A DNA stretch of 64,000 bases from Lepiota brunneoincarnata. Lineage: Eukaryota; Basidiomycota; Agaricomycetes; Agaricales; Agaricaceae. The stretch covers positions 62,001-126,000 of the forward strand of contig JAEBUN010000012.1 of assembly GCA_023014365.1 (NCBI GenBank), written 5' to 3'. Both the position numbers and the translations under genes were made by a program. The notes beneath the pieces are model-generated. The model saw only the letters and a list, made by a program, of their open reading frames with translations, did no database searches and was not told the origin of the DNA. Below, piece by piece: positions 22,959 through 34,686 of this stretch (the first letter of the stretch is position 1; each line of letters starts with the position of its first letter).

Positions 22959-23106
22959 GCCACTCGACTCACAGGCTCACGCTAGAACCACTGACATGGT
23001 AACAACTCAAACCGATAAACCCAGATCTTACCCGGGATCGATTGACAGCAGATCTTGATCTCTCAAGCCAGTTCGCCATTTTCTGAACGAACTGCTATGG
23101 CCCAGT
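22959..23106 (+). repeat. Dispersed repeat unit, right copy
   Basis: Counterpart of 1-148, same length, few substitutions. In this copy the sequence continues uninterrupted into 23107 and beyond, so the shared 148 bp is the part left of a Copia insertion in the other copy. Confidence 0.75.
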
Positions 23107-23842
23107 GGCTACCCAGGGTGCAACCCCCGGACCACCTTCCTGTTACCCAGCAGCCGGTTCATAATCGAGATCCGGTTGCCCAGATCTACGATAAGCACGG
23201 ATCCCTGTATAACTGTCCAGGCTTACTGTCTTGCAGGGGCCGCTACCGGGATGGAAGTCGCAGCGTGAGAGCTGCCCCGGAGTTTGGGTGATCCCTACTA
23301 ACGTCCTGCACCCAGCTGAGCTTTACTCGCTTGGAATGCAGGAGGGGGGTGGCCTGTCCTCTTGGTCGGCTTGTTTTTACGGCTATGCCCCCTCTTACCG
23401 TCCCCTATCCTCTCAGTCCCTTGCGGGCGTGCCCTCGTTTTCAAGCGGGAGACTCCCTACTCGCGAGGGGGTATTTGGGGGAAGCGCACTCGCTACAGGT
23501 TTCGCGAGAGCTTGGCGAGGAGCGCGGTTGTCCCACTGCAAACCCACCCAGGACGTGCCCAGGGGGACTCCTAACCCATTTCGGCCAGCCAGGGATCCAC
23601 TGACCCCAGCAGAGACTGCCCAGAATTGCCAGCTCATCAGGCGGCCAGCATACCCAGCCATTAAGCACCTTTGCCAAGGGCACACCCAACTCCCCAACAA
23701 CCCCAGACAGCCCCGGGACGCTCCAGAAGGGTGAAGAGAGGTGGAATAGTGTAGACAACCCACTAAGAACGGGACGGCTGCCTGTAGATTAGGAGTAGAA
23801 AATAATATAAGAGGGGGATGATGGTGGTAAGAGGGAAAGGAG
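23107..23842. other. GC-rich non-coding stretch of unknown nature
   Basis: CpG-rich, with overlapping open frames on both strands that show no recognisable domain. It probably belongs to the same undescribed repeat as 22959-23106. A purine-rich stretch (GAGGGGGATGATGGTGGTAAGAGGG) precedes the LINE-B fragment at 23843. Confidence 0.4.
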
Positions 23843-25172
23843 CGCCCTGATTATTTCAAGGAGTCTAACTCGGTGGTCATACCCAAGCCGGGGAAGCCCT
23901 CGTACTCCACCCCCAAGGCCTTTCAGCCGATTGTGTTGCTTAACACATTGGGTAAACTCATGGAGAAGATGATCTCCAACTGCCTCCAGTTTGACTGTGT
24001 CAAGTGGGGGGTGTTTTATCCCAACCAGGTTGGCGGTATCCGCCAGAAGTCCACTGAGGATGCCAGGTTGATCCTCACTCATCTCGTTCGCACGGGATGG
24101 GCTCGGGGACTGCAGACGAGCATTGTAGCCTTTGACATCACTCAGTTCTTCCCTTCACTGAATCACGATATGATTCTGGCGGTGCTATCACGGTCGGGTT
24201 TTGCGCCTGAGCTGGTGCGATTCTTCGGCTCTTACCTAGTTGGAAGGTCTACCACGTATTTGTGGAATTCCTTTCGATCGGACCCTAGGCAGGCGGACAT
24301 GGGCGTGGGGCAGGGCTCTGCTCTGTCCCCCGTCTTGTCCACCCTGTATCTCACCTCCCTGGTGTACTTGTACTACTAGCGGACCCCCGGCCTCGGCGTC
24401 GACATGCTTTCATATGTTGACGACGGGACCCTCATAGTCCAGACCAAAAACTGGGAGGACAACGTCACTGCCCTGTAGGCAGCTTATCGCTGCGTGCATG
24501 GGCTCTTTGACTCTTTTGGCCTCACACTTGAACACACCAAGTCTGAGGTCTTTCACTTCTCTCGCAACCCGAGGGATGCCAACCTGCCCATTGACTTGGG
24601 CTTCCATCCATACACGGGGGATACCCCCTTGAAACCCAAGCCGTTCTGGCGGTACTTGGGCTTTTATTTTGACCGTGCTCTCACCTTTCGCGAGCACGTC
24701 TGTTACTATTCTACCAAGGCTTTCTCCACGGTTGGTGCGATGGGGATGCTTGGAGGTCACAAGGGGGTGCATCGACGAGTGGGTGAATATGTTTCACTTG
24801 CCGCTCTATAGGGGGAGGAATTTCCTCCCCCTGCTGGACTCCCTCGGGAAGCCAATCCAACCCTTGTACCTCTCCGGAGGTGCTTGGCTCTGAGAAATTG
24901 GCCCCCAGATGTCTGTTGCTGGTACAGCGAGGGCCATCCGCACCATACTTGGTCACACCCCTATCGGGGAGTACCGCACCAGGTTCCATCCCCAGGAGGA
25001 TCACTCCTGTCCATGTGGGATGTGGCTTGAAACCCGCACTCACATACTCACTTTCTGTCTGAAGTACACGCGGTGTGGCGGTTTACCCCGCGACCTCGAC
25101 ACCCTTCTGGGCTTTCTGGAGCGCAACCCTTCTGCGTTTGCATTCCTATCCCGACCCCAAGGGGTGGGATAA
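23843..25172 (+). pseudogene. LINE-B ORF2 remnant: reverse transcriptase fused to C-terminal tail
   Basis: Reads SYSTPKAFQPIVLLNTLGK, VAFDITQFFPSLNHD, GQGSALSPVLSTLYL and SYVDDGTLIV. Stops at 24377-24379 and 24477-24479 each differ from the antisense LINE-B copy by CAG to TAG. Sequence jumps at 24754 to a region before the Cys/His tail (CPCGMWLETRTHILTFC), so the RNase H core is deleted. The tail ends PQGVG at 25172, which marks the natural ORF2 stop of the family. Confidence 0.8.
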
Positions 25173-25627
25173 CTGGGGAGGGCCTTTGGATTATTCCCCC
25201 CTCGCGGCTTCGGTTTCGAGGAACCGGTAGTTATTTGCCCCCCGCCCTCGGGTGGGGTGTAGCGATTTATGGAGAATTGACTCCTAACGCCCTTAGGGGT
25301 GGAGACCCGAAGTTCTTAGAGCCTTGGTCTGCGGGGTGTAGGTATTTACGGAGAAATGACTCCTAACCCCCTTCGGGGGGGGGACCTGTTGGCCCTATCC
25401 ACCCCTCATCTGCCGCGCCCTGGTCTCCGTCAGGGTAGCGGACTCCTTGCCCACGCGCACTTCTTTATGGAGTGTAGCCTTTCGAGTCAGCGGGACTCTC
25501 TTCCCTGCCTTCATTGGTAGTTATACCATGTACTAGTTACTTTGTTGTAGCTAGTGTACGTGGACTGCATTCGAGCACCGTGTTATAAATTGTTGATTTC
25601 AAAAAAAAAAAAAAAAAAAAAAAAAAG
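23843..25627 (+). mobile_element. LINE-B, 5'-truncated sense copy with internal deletion
   Basis: Begins in the reverse transcriptase and ends with GTTATAAATTGTTGATTTC plus poly-A (25602-25626). About 1.1-1.3 kb is missing at 24754, where reverse transcriptase is fused to the RNase H tail. The 3' UTR shows two imperfect copies of a motif with GACTCCTAAC and a C/G hairpin (25258-25312, 25336-25386). Poly-A is followed directly by LINE-A ORF1; no TSD was found. Confidence 0.85.
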
Positions 25628-27636
25628 CCCCCAAAAGACCTCGCGAGTCCGCCATCTACCCGGATGACACCCTGGTGACCCCTCGTCCCAAGCGCACCCG
25701 CACGCCCAAGCCCTCCGCCCCTCTGAGGCAGGAGCTCAACCTTGAATCGGTCTCCAGTTCCTCCAGAATGGCCATTGACCCTGGAGCTGAGCCGTCTCCT
25801 GGCCCCGCCTTCACAGAGCAGGAGGACCCCGACTTTGTCCCCACCTTCCTCGCCCTTTATCCTGCGGATGCAGAGGGTGAGGCTGGGATCGTGGTGGACA
25901 CTTTCGACATGGTAGCACTGTGGCTGGAGAGAGCCAAGCGCGCCAAACTTTCTGATGGCGGCAGCACAGAGGTTGCCCGCTTCCTGGCCAGGCTCTTTCG
26001 CAAGGTGGAAGAGCATGACTGGGACAACATCCCCTTTTTGGAGGGCGAGCGCACCCAGAAGCTCCACGAGTGGGCCTCCGAGGTGTATGGTCCGTCCAGG
26101 CCGAGCACCCCTACCCCTGCGCAAGGGAAGGGCAAACGGCCAGGCTCTGCTGCACCTGCCACCCCCATTGGGGTGTCAGGCAGTATGCACACCCCCTCTC
26201 CTAGGGCCTCGGTGGCTCCTATGGAGGTGGATGGCGCTCCTCAAGCGGGTGGCTCACGCTGTACCCCCTGGGAGGGTAACCTCCCCCTACCTCCTGCTCC
26301 AGCGGAGGACCTGGGGCGTTTTTCTGCTGGGTATGCACGTCCTGCACCTACCCAGCAATTCTTCAGGAACCTGGCCCACACGGGGTTGGGCAATCCTGTC
26401 CCAGTGGCTCGTAACCCCGGTGCGGGGCAGCAGCCATCTTGTATTAGGGCGGCGCGGGCCGCCCTCGTTCCTCCACTGTCGGCAGCAGACAGGGCTCAGT
26501 TGGCTGCAAGGCCACCCCCCGGTCCCCCCCCTCCGCGCGTCAATCTGGCTACCAAGCCTTGTTCCCCGCCCCGCTCTTATGTGGCTGTGGCTGTCTCATC
26601 CCTGTCGGGTCTCGTCAACCTGGCGCGTGCTCTCCCGGGGCTGCCTTCTCACAAGGTGGTCTCGTTCCATCAGCAGGTGGCAGCCGCCCAACAGCCACCC
26701 AAGGCTCCAAAGCCCAGGATGACTACATCCGGACCGTCGCACAAGCAGGTCATGCTCACCCTTGCAGGGGGCAGTCTCCCGGTTAATCTGGGCTCCGTCG
26801 TCTGCATGGAGATTCATCGGGTGGCAGCTGCTGCTCTGGCATCTGCGGGCTCGCTCGTTCGCATCGAGCGGGTCCAGCAGATGGACTCACATGTAGCTTG
26901 CTACACCACCGCCGTGCCCAGCGAACTGGACATCGGCACCATCAGGAACACGGTCTGCGCAAACTGGCCCTAGGCCATTGTGGACGCAAACCTTCCTCGG
27001 TCGAAGAGCTACCTCAAGCTCCTTGACATGCCTATGTTCCAGGGCAGGCAGCCCTGGCTCACGCCCAACAGGGTGGTCGAGGCCATGCAGCATTCTGTGT
27101 GGTCTGAGTATTTTGTGTTGGCCACCAGGCCTCACATTGTCAAGAACTCGAGGGCCATTGACACGGCCACTGTGTTCTTTGAGATCTGGGACTCTCAGCA
27201 GGGTTCCAACGCGAAGATGGTCTCTCGACGTGTCATCACCATCGACAGCACTCCGTGCAGGATAATTTCCGTGAAGGCCAACCCCGGTGTCCCCCTCTGC
27301 CAGCGATGCTGGAAGTGGGGGCATCCCTCTCTGGCCTGCTGACGCGAGGCCATCCACTACTCTCATTGTGGTGGTCCGCATTCCCCATCTAACCACCGGG
27401 TGTTTGTGTCGTGTTGTAAGGGCCAGCCCAATCACAGGCCGCCCATTGCCCCTACCCCCGCTGACTGTCCTTGCCCTCACGCCCCCATTTGCATGAACTG
27501 TAGCGGCGCTCATGCTGCTTCAGCTTTGGCCTGCCCATTCTGGGCTCACTGCTTCGATCGGGAGTGGATTGAGCACTGGTATGATTCTCCGGTAAGGGTC
27601 CATTCCCCACCGTGTCAACCTCACTCACCCCAATGA
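25628..27636 (+). pseudogene. LINE-A ORF1, single frame with two stops, N-terminus missing
   Basis: Starts inside the protein at APKRPRESAIYPDD. It stays in one frame to 27636 apart from TAG at 26971-26973 and TGA at 27340-27342 (the latter CGA in the antisense copy). The domain order is an acidic N-region, KLHEWASEVYGPSRPSTPTP, a proline-rich part, WDSQQGSNAKMVSRRVITID, then knuckles CQRCWKWGHPSLAC, CSHCGG- and CPFW-type. This copy best shows the ORF1 architecture. The stop overlaps the ORF2 ATG as ATGA at 27633-27636. Confidence 0.85.
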
Positions 27637-28122
27637 ATAGGGACCATCAGGAACCTAGGAGATTGAGGCGGGCGTGTCGCATCTGGTCTCAGAATGTATT
27701 TTGTAGTTACATTCTTGTAGACTTTTTACTTGAACAATTCAAAGACAAGGTTGACTTGTTCCTACTGCAGGAGCCACCCTGGCGCTCTATCCGCCGCATT
27801 CCATTCTCCTCTGACCCCAACGGGGACAAGATTGTCGGGGTGCCCAAGCATCTGGAGTAGCTGTATTTGTTCTGCCTGCCCTCTTCCCCGGAACAGCCTC
27901 CTCGGGTTATGGCATATGTACATAACCAGATGATGCGGCTCCGCCCCTCGCTTTGATGTGATGTCATCGATCACCGTGACGTCATGGCCATCTCCATATC
28001 TCTGCATGGGGAGGCCGTATACTTTCTCAACATCTACTCGGACGACAGGCAGTCGGGCATTCACTATCTGGCGGACGCCGCTGACTCTCTCCCACAGTGT
28101 GCCCTCATGTCGGGGGACTTTA

Positions 28123-28329
28123 CAGTGACCCACAAAACCGTTCCAATGTTTTGTACTTTTGACTTAAAGTAGTAATAGCTCAGTAAATAAAATAGCCATA
28201 TTTGTGAATATATTTATAAACATAGCCAAATATGTCATATCTGACTCTGCAAAGTTGCGTCATGTAATACTTCCAAATTAGGCAATTATGAATTTTGTAA
28301 TCATTTTAAGTCATTGGAACAGTTTTGTC
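28123..28329 (+). repeat. Tc1 left terminal inverted repeat
   Basis: 207 bp. The motif CACAAAACCGTTCCAATG lies at its outer end (28131-28148) and the inverted form CATTGGAACAGTTTTGTC at its inner end (28312-28329). These are presumably transposase-binding sites. Confidence 0.9.
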
Positions 28330-28362
28330 AATGACATATTATACTAGGCTATCCTATTATTT

Positions 28363-29379
28363 CTAGTACTTAGAGTAGCCCCCCCTGGCTTTGAGTACAG
28401 CTGCTACTCTTCTAGGCATACTTTCAATTAACTTCTGACACTCAGAAGCTGGAATAGCATCCCACTCCTTTTCTACCCTCTGCCACAACTCCTCCATACC
28501 CTTGGGAGGAGATTCATACTCTCCCAACTTTCTCTTCACATATTCCCATAAGTGTTCAATGGGATTGAGGTCAGGTGACTGTGCTGGCCAGGTTAGGAGC
28601 CTAAAATGATTTTTTTGAAACCATTCTTTGGCCAGTGTACTCTTGTGTTTGGGGTCATTATCTTGCTGAAAGATAATATCTCGGGGTTTAAGCTTGTACC
28701 ACCGGAGACTCTTCTTCAAATCTTCCTCCAAAATTTGCACAAACAACTCTGCATCCATCCTTCCATCAATCCTCACTGCATAGCCTGGGCCATCCCATAG
28801 CATACAGCCCCAAACCATCACTGATCCTCCTCCATACTTCAGAGTTCCCTTGACCAATCTTTCACTAAGTCCCTCTCCCTTCTTTTTCCATCCCCACTTC
28901 CTCCCATCTGACCCCAAACGATTAATTTTGGTCTCATCAGACCATACAACCAGCTTCCAGTCCTCCATAGTCCAATGCTGGTGTGTCAGAGCAAAATCCA
29001 GCCTAGCCCTCCTATGCTTGTCAGAGAGTAAAGGCTTTTTTTGCTTGACTACAGCCTTCATTCCTGCCTGTTTGAGATGCCTTGCTACAGTCTGTGAAGA
29101 GACTGATGTCCCAATGATGGGAGCAAGAGATTTGGCTATATCTACAGCAGTTTCAGCCTTGCCAGCAGAGATAAGATGGATAGCATGCCGAATATTAGTG
29201 GTAGAGAGTTTTGAAGGACATCCTCCAAGTGATTTAGTAAGGCTGGAACAATTTTTAGAGGCTAGCCTGGATATGGTACTGCGCCCAACACCAGTAATTG
29301 CCTCAATTTTAGTATAGGAATGATGAGAATTTAGCAAAGAGAGAATGGTTTGCTTTAGAGTAGAAGATAATGGCTTCAT
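28363..29379 (-). CDS. Tc1-family transposase, full length, intact
   Basis: 338 residues, normal for the family, no stops. The N-terminal half is a paired-type helix-turn-helix DNA-binding region (AITGVGRSTISRLASKN near residues 28-44; SSQTVARHLKQAGMKA near 93-108). The DDE catalytic core is complete: WSDETKINR, FQQDNDPKH and SPDLNPIEHLWE, with 34 residues between the second Asp and the Glu (DD34E, typical of Tc1). The enzyme cuts the element ends and inserts at TA dinucleotides in the nucleus. ATG 29379 is the only start that includes the whole first helix-turn-helix. With intact repeats the element could be active. Confidence 0.95.
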   Translation of the reverse strand: MKPLSSTLKQTILSLLNSHHSYTKIEAITGVGRSTISRLASKNCSSLTKSLGGCPSKLSTTNIRHAIHLISAGKAETAVDIAKSLAPIIGTSVSSQTVARHLKQAGMKAVVKQKKPLLSDKHRRARLDFALTHQHWTMEDWKLVVWSDETKINRLGSDGRKWGWKKKGEGLSERLVKGTLKYGGGSVMVWGCMLWDGPGYAVRIDGRMDAELFVQILEEDLKKSLRWYKLKPRDIIFQQDNDPKHKSTLAKEWFQKNHFRLLTWPAQSPDLNPIEHLWEYVKRKLGEYESPPKGMEELWQRVEKEWDAIPASECQKLIESMPRRVAAVLKARGGYSKY

Positions 29380-29521
29380 GGTAGGTAGGGGGGTTGAGAA
29401 TGATGGGACATGGCTGTCAGCACATCTATTTATATGTCAAAGACACATGGTCACATGATCTTGTTGATTCACAATCAACGGAGTCATGTGATTGCTTGGA
29501 TTAGTATTAAAAATTACTATT

Positions 29522-29728
29522 GACAAAACCGTTCCAATGACTTAAAATGATTACAAAATTCATAATTGCCTCATTTAGAAGTATTACATAACGCGACTTT
29601 GCAGGGTCAGATATGACATATTTGGCTATGTTTATAAATATATTCACAAATTTAGCTATTTTATTTACTGAGCTATTACTACTTTAAGTCAAAAGTACAA
29701 AACATTGGAACAGTTTTGTGGGTCACTG
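29522..29728 (-). repeat. Tc1 right terminal inverted repeat
   Basis: Mirror of the left repeat with the same paired motifs at 29522-29539 and 29704-29721. It carries a few differences such as GCGACTTTGCAGGG against GCAACTTTGCAGAG. Confidence 0.9.
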
Positions 29729-30501
29729 TAACTGCCACTCGCCACAGTGGGACCCATGGGCTCCCACAATCCTGCTGCTGCCGCCTCCCTGCTGGAAACG
29801 GCGGACTCGTTGGGCCTGGATCTCTCGCTCCCTGAGAATCCGGGCCCCACGCATTTCCCCTTTGAGGAGGGGCTAGCTTCTACCATGATCAACCTTGTGT
29901 TTGCGAGGGTGGCCGCGGGCCATTTGCCGCTTCCCACACGGTGTCCCGATTTGCGGGGTCAATCTGATCATTACCCCCTTTGAATCACTGTCCCTCTGGA
30001 AGCCTTCAAGGAGGCTGTGCCCAGGCATTCACTGAAGCGGGACTCAGACGAAGAGGCTGAGTTCCTAGCTGAGGTCTCGATGGGGCTTATGGGCCTGGAT
30101 TATCCAGACCTGGGCTCTTCCGGCAGGATTGACGAGGTGGCCCTGACTATCTCTGCAGTCTTTTCCGAGGCGTGGCTAGCCCACTCCAAGGAGATCTGCG
30201 TTGTCTCATGGTCTAAACCGTGGTGGGACGATGAGTGCTTGCGCACTTATGCTGCGTATTCTCAGTCTCGGGACCAGGAGGATGCTCACACGTTCAAGCA
30301 GACCTGGAAGGCCGCCAAGCGTAAGTTCTTCAATGGGTACATCGAGGAGATTGCCTCTACCAACAAGCGCCCCTGGGACCTGATGGATTGGGTCAGGGCG
30401 TGCAAGTTACCTCCCTGCGAGGCAATCCGCTATCGGGATCGCCCCTGCAACACTCTCGAGGAGCTCTGGGAAGGGCTCCACGGTTCTTACAACGCCGCTA
30501 A

Positions 30502-32018
30502 TTTTTTTTTTTTTTTTTTTTTTTAAATCTCCAATTTATAACGCAGGCCGTGTAGGGAGGCCGCGTGCAGCTACCAACTACGGTACAAACGACCGAGCCG
30601 TACACTACAGGGTATCTGTACATACATACAATGCATGACCGCGGATGCGGGCATGCGTTTCCCCATGCCCAGGACGAAGCCGCCCTGAACGAACGGAGGC
30701 GGGAAGACAGCTGCCACCCAGCGCGCGGCACGGGAACCAAACTGGAGCGGGGTCCCCCCCCTTATCGGGGGTTAGGGGTCAATTCCCACGTAAATCCCTA
30801 CACGCCGCCCGAAGACAGCAGGGGAATAACCACCGCCCCGGCCCGGACCCAACCGGGCGCCAGGCAGAGCCACTAGCCGATACCCCCCGGGGTGGACCCG
30901 GCGGGGCGGCAGACTCGCGTCTGTCGCCGCCACCAGAACCCCTGGATCGGCCTGCGCCCGGGCCAGAACCCGGTCAAGAGCCGCAACATGGGCCGTAAGG
31001 GCGTCCTCCGCCCCTCGGTCGTAGGAGTGGAAGCAGACCCACTCAGGGTACACATCCAAGAGATGACGCCCCAGCCAGGCCTCCGGCGCCACCGCGTCGA
31101 AGGGCCCAGCAAGGGCAGCAAGACGCTGGTTAGCGTCGACAACGGGCCCCCTCACCTTGATCAGCTCGCGGGGAGGGAGCCTGGCTATGGACCAGACATG
31201 GGGCCGGAGATCACCGCTGTAGCCCCAGCCAAGGAGGGCACGAACGGGGTGGCCCGGAGCAAGTGTGGCGTACCGCAACTCGGCACGGTCACGAAGCTTC
31301 CGGAGATGGAGATGAATGGGGATCAGGCCTGCAATGGCCCCAACCCCCCCATCGGGTGACGTCCTGAAGGCGCCGGTAACCCAGAGTGCAGCCCGGCGCT
31401 GCATCCAGCGAAGGTGGTCCAAAGCGCCCTTACACCTGGTGCCCCGGTAGTACCACAAGCGAAAGCCATACGTGGCAATAGGAACCACGCATGACCAATA
31501 TAGAAGGCGCTTCTGGTCTGGCAGAAGCCCCCGGACGGAATTACCAAGCATCCCCATGGCCTTGACCGTGGAAATAGCCTTGGTAGAGTAGAAATGAACA
31601 TGCTCCTTAAACATAAGGGCACGATCAAAATAGAAACCCAAGTACCTCCAATAGGTCTTGGGCCGCAAGGGAGTAGCGCCAGTAAACGGGGGAAACCCCA
31701 AGTCCACCAGGGGGTTCTCACCGGAACGATCCCGCAAGAAATGGAAGAGCTCGGACTTATCGTGCTCCACGACAAGCGCGAACCGGGTGAAGGTGTCATG
31801 GACAACCTTGTAAGATCTGCGGAGCAGGACGCAGTTAGCGTCCAGATCCCAGGCCTGCGCCACAATGGTACCATCGTCGACGTAAGACAGGAGCGAAAGG
31901 CCCGGCTGAGGGAGCCTCCGCTCGATAATGTACATGGCCGGGGCCAAGTAGAGGCCGGACAGGACGGGCGAGAGGGCAGACCCCTGGCCCACCCCCACCT
32001 CCGCCCGGAACGGTTCAG
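30502..32018 (-). mobile_element. LINE-A, antisense truncated copy with internal deletion, 16-bp TSD
   Basis: Poly-T at 30502-30524, TSD CTTACAACGCCGCTAA at 30486-30501 and 32019-32034. On the minus strand a 408-residue frame (31998-30772) carries the RT second half (GVGQGSALSPVLSGLYL, LSYVDDGTIVAQ) and the start of RNase H (ATDASLPPRR). It then jumps near 30891 to the 3' UTR, losing most of RNase H. The deletion probably predates or accompanied insertion. Confidence 0.9.
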
Positions 32019-32958
32019 CTTACAACGCCGCTAACGACCGCCCAGTCGATATCAGGGTTCTTGATCAGATCGATCCGCTCCCACCATGGGAGTGGCCAGT
32101 CTTCTCTGACCTGGAGATGCACGAGGCCCTGCGTGCATGCTCCTCTTTGTCTTCATCCGGTCCAGACCACATTACGTGGACGCACCTCAAATCTGTTCTA
32201 GCGGGCCCTGACAGTTACCTGTTTGGTCTGTCAGATCGCCGATGCCTGCATGGAGTGCAGGCATTGGCCTCATCACTTTAAGGAGAGCATGTCAGTTATC
32301 ATACCGAAGCCTGGCAAGCCCTCCTATGCCACTCCGAAGGCATTCAGACCGATCGTCCTTCTCAATACTCTCGGTAAGCTTATCAAGAAAATAATCGCGT
32401 GCCGCTTGCAGTTTGAGGCTGTCAAGTTTGGCGTGTTCCATCCTGAACCAGTTCGGCGGTGTGATCCAACGGTCCACCAAAGACGCTGGTGCCTACCTTG
32501 TGCACCTTGTCCATGCTGGGTGGGCTCGTGGGTTGAAGACGAGTGTTCTCACCTTCGACATCACACAGTTCTTCCCATCCCTGAACCATGGGATGCTTCT
32601 TGCGGTTCTGGCTCAGCAGGGGTTCTCCCCTTGTGTGGGCCGGTTCTTTGCTTCTTATCTCACAGGGGAGGTTCACCAGCTATGCCTGGAACTCCTTCCT
32701 GTCTGACCTGTTCCGGGTGGAGGTAGGGGTGGGCCAGGGGTCTGCCCTCTCACCCGTCCTGTCTGGCCTCTACTTGGCTCCTGCCATGTATATTATCAAG
32801 CAGAGACTCCCTCAACTAGGCCTCTCGCTCCTGTCTTACGTCAATAATGGTACTATCATGGTGCAGGCCTAGGACCTGGACGCTAACTGCGTCCTGCTCC
32901 GCAGATCCTACACAGTTGTTCATGACACCTTTACCCAGTTCACACTAGTTGTGGAGCA

Positions 32959-34046
32959 GGGGGCCCCTCTAGCCCAGTGGTTTCGATCACTAAAGATGGG
33001 GAGAGGTGGCTGCGCACGGCTGCCGGAAAGGTTGGGGGTTCGATTCCCTCTCATCCTCCATACCTGTGAAGTGGAGAAAGGTTCGTGCGGTTGTCATTGG
33101 ATACTACCGTGTGCTCGGTTCTTCGGGTGGGTAAACTATCTCCGAGGAAATTTCGGTGGTCTCCTTGATCTCAGTTCTCAATTTGGTGACTGGCAATCGC
33201 CGATCTGGGGTAAATCTGGGGGAGAGATTGCTGGAGCCCAAAGTGGCGGATCTCGATCGATCTCGATTGGACTAGATCGGCTGTGCCCGATAAGGGAGCA
33301 AAAGCACAGGGTGTGGTAAGCGGGGGAATTCTAACAAAAACAGATCAAACATCCCGATAAGGGGCCAGGTAACCCCCCACATGGGAACGCTTGGTCCAGG
33401 TGCCGCTGGCTTAAGCCAAGTAAGTACCTGGTCGTTAGTCCATGGTAGTAGGTATCCGGTCGGGTGGCAAAGGGTGGGGCACTGGGGCTTTGGGGTTACC
33501 CACGGCTTCTCCCATAGGGGCTACCGATTGGGGAGGTCCGCCTGCCCGGACCTTGGAGCTCTGGGTGAGTCCGCATCTGGGCATGCCCTGGGGTTAGATC
33601 CCCCATGGGTGTTCCATCCTGAAGTGGGCAGCGCAGGCTTAGGGTGCTGAAACAACTCCATGCCACTGGTCCACGGACCTCTGGAAGTGCAACATGGTTG
33701 GCTGTGGGCGAGGCAGAGACCTGGGACAGGTGGGGATCCGCGCCGGTTGGCATCAGCGAACCACCTGCCCTAGGAACGGGAAGCCCAGTAACCTGGGGCT
33801 CTATACTAACTCCCTGGCGAAGCGTGAGCCGTAGCAGGCCGGGACAGTCTCCCACGACCCGGCTCGAGTGCACTAAATCCTCTGTCGGTTCTCCTGACTG
33901 ACTAAGCCAGGTTAGAGTCTAAGTTGATTCCGGAGTCCGGTGCATCCGGTGCTTGCCTCGCAAGAGCGCATAGCAATAGGGTCCTCCCTCACGGGAGGGC
34001 CCTATACCTCGTAAATTGTTGATTTCAAAAAAAAAAAAAAAAAAAA
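32959..34046 (+). mobile_element. tRNA-headed non-autonomous retroposon (long SINE), copy 2
   Basis: Collinear with 9135-10214. It has the A box TAGCCCAGTGG and perfect B box GGTTCGATTCC, the 13-bp 3' hairpin (33976-34005), the tail GTAAATTGTTGATTTC and poly-A. The TSD is ACTAGTTGTGGAGCA (32944-32958) against ACTAGTCGTGGAGCA (34047-34061), differing by one CpG transition. It is inserted in LINE-A reverse transcriptase. Frames differ from copy 1 because of indels, which supports a non-coding body. Confidence 0.88.
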
Positions 34047-34686
34047 ACTAGTCGTGGAGCACGACAAGTCCGAGCTCTTCCATTTCTCACGGGATCGTTC
34101 TGGTGAGAACCCCCCAGTGGACTTGGGGTTTCCCCTATTCACCGGCGCTACTCTTCTTCGGCCCAAGACCTATTGGAGGTACTTAGGCTTCTATTTCGAT
34201 CATGCCCTTACATTTAAGGAGCATGTTTGCTTCTACTCTACTAAGGCTATTTCCACGGTCAAGGCCATGGGAATGCTTGGTAATTCTGTCTGGGGGCTTC
34301 TGCCTGACCAGAAGCACCTTCTCTATCGGTCGTGCGTGGTTCCTATAGCCACGTACAGGCTTTCGCTTGTGGTACTACCGGGGTGCCAGGTGTCAGGGCG
34401 CCTTGGACCACCTTCGCCGGATGCAGGCATCGGGCTGCACTCTGGATCACTGGCGCCTTTAGGATATCACCCAATGGGGGGGTTGGGGCCATTGCGGGCC
34501 TGATCCCCATTCATCTTCATCTCCAGAAGCTTCGTGACTGTGCCAAGTTGCGGTACACCACGCTTGCCCCTGGCCACCCCGTTCGTGCCCTCCTTGGTTG
34601 GGGCTACAGCAGTGATCTCCGGTCTCATGTCTGGTCCATAGCCAGGCTCCCCCCCCGCGAGTTGATCAAGGTGAAGGGGCCTGTTG

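Larger units (their letters stand above)
28123..29728 (-). mobile_element. Tc1/mariner DNA transposon, apparently complete
   Basis: 1606 bp with 207-bp terminal inverted repeats beginning CAGTGACCCACAAAACCG, flanked by the TA duplication (28121-28122, 29729-29730). The target lies in the LINE-A GDFNC codons; removing the element restores the sequence seen in the antisense LINE-A (GGGGGACTTTAACTGCC). It encodes one intact transposase and is AT-rich compared with the GC-rich LINEs around it. Confidence 0.95.

Noticed and set aside
23096..23160. Possible tRNA-like A box (TGGCCCAGTGG) after the dispersed repeat
   Set aside because: The matching B box is poor (GGTTCATAATC) and there is no tail or TSD, so a second SINE family is not supported.
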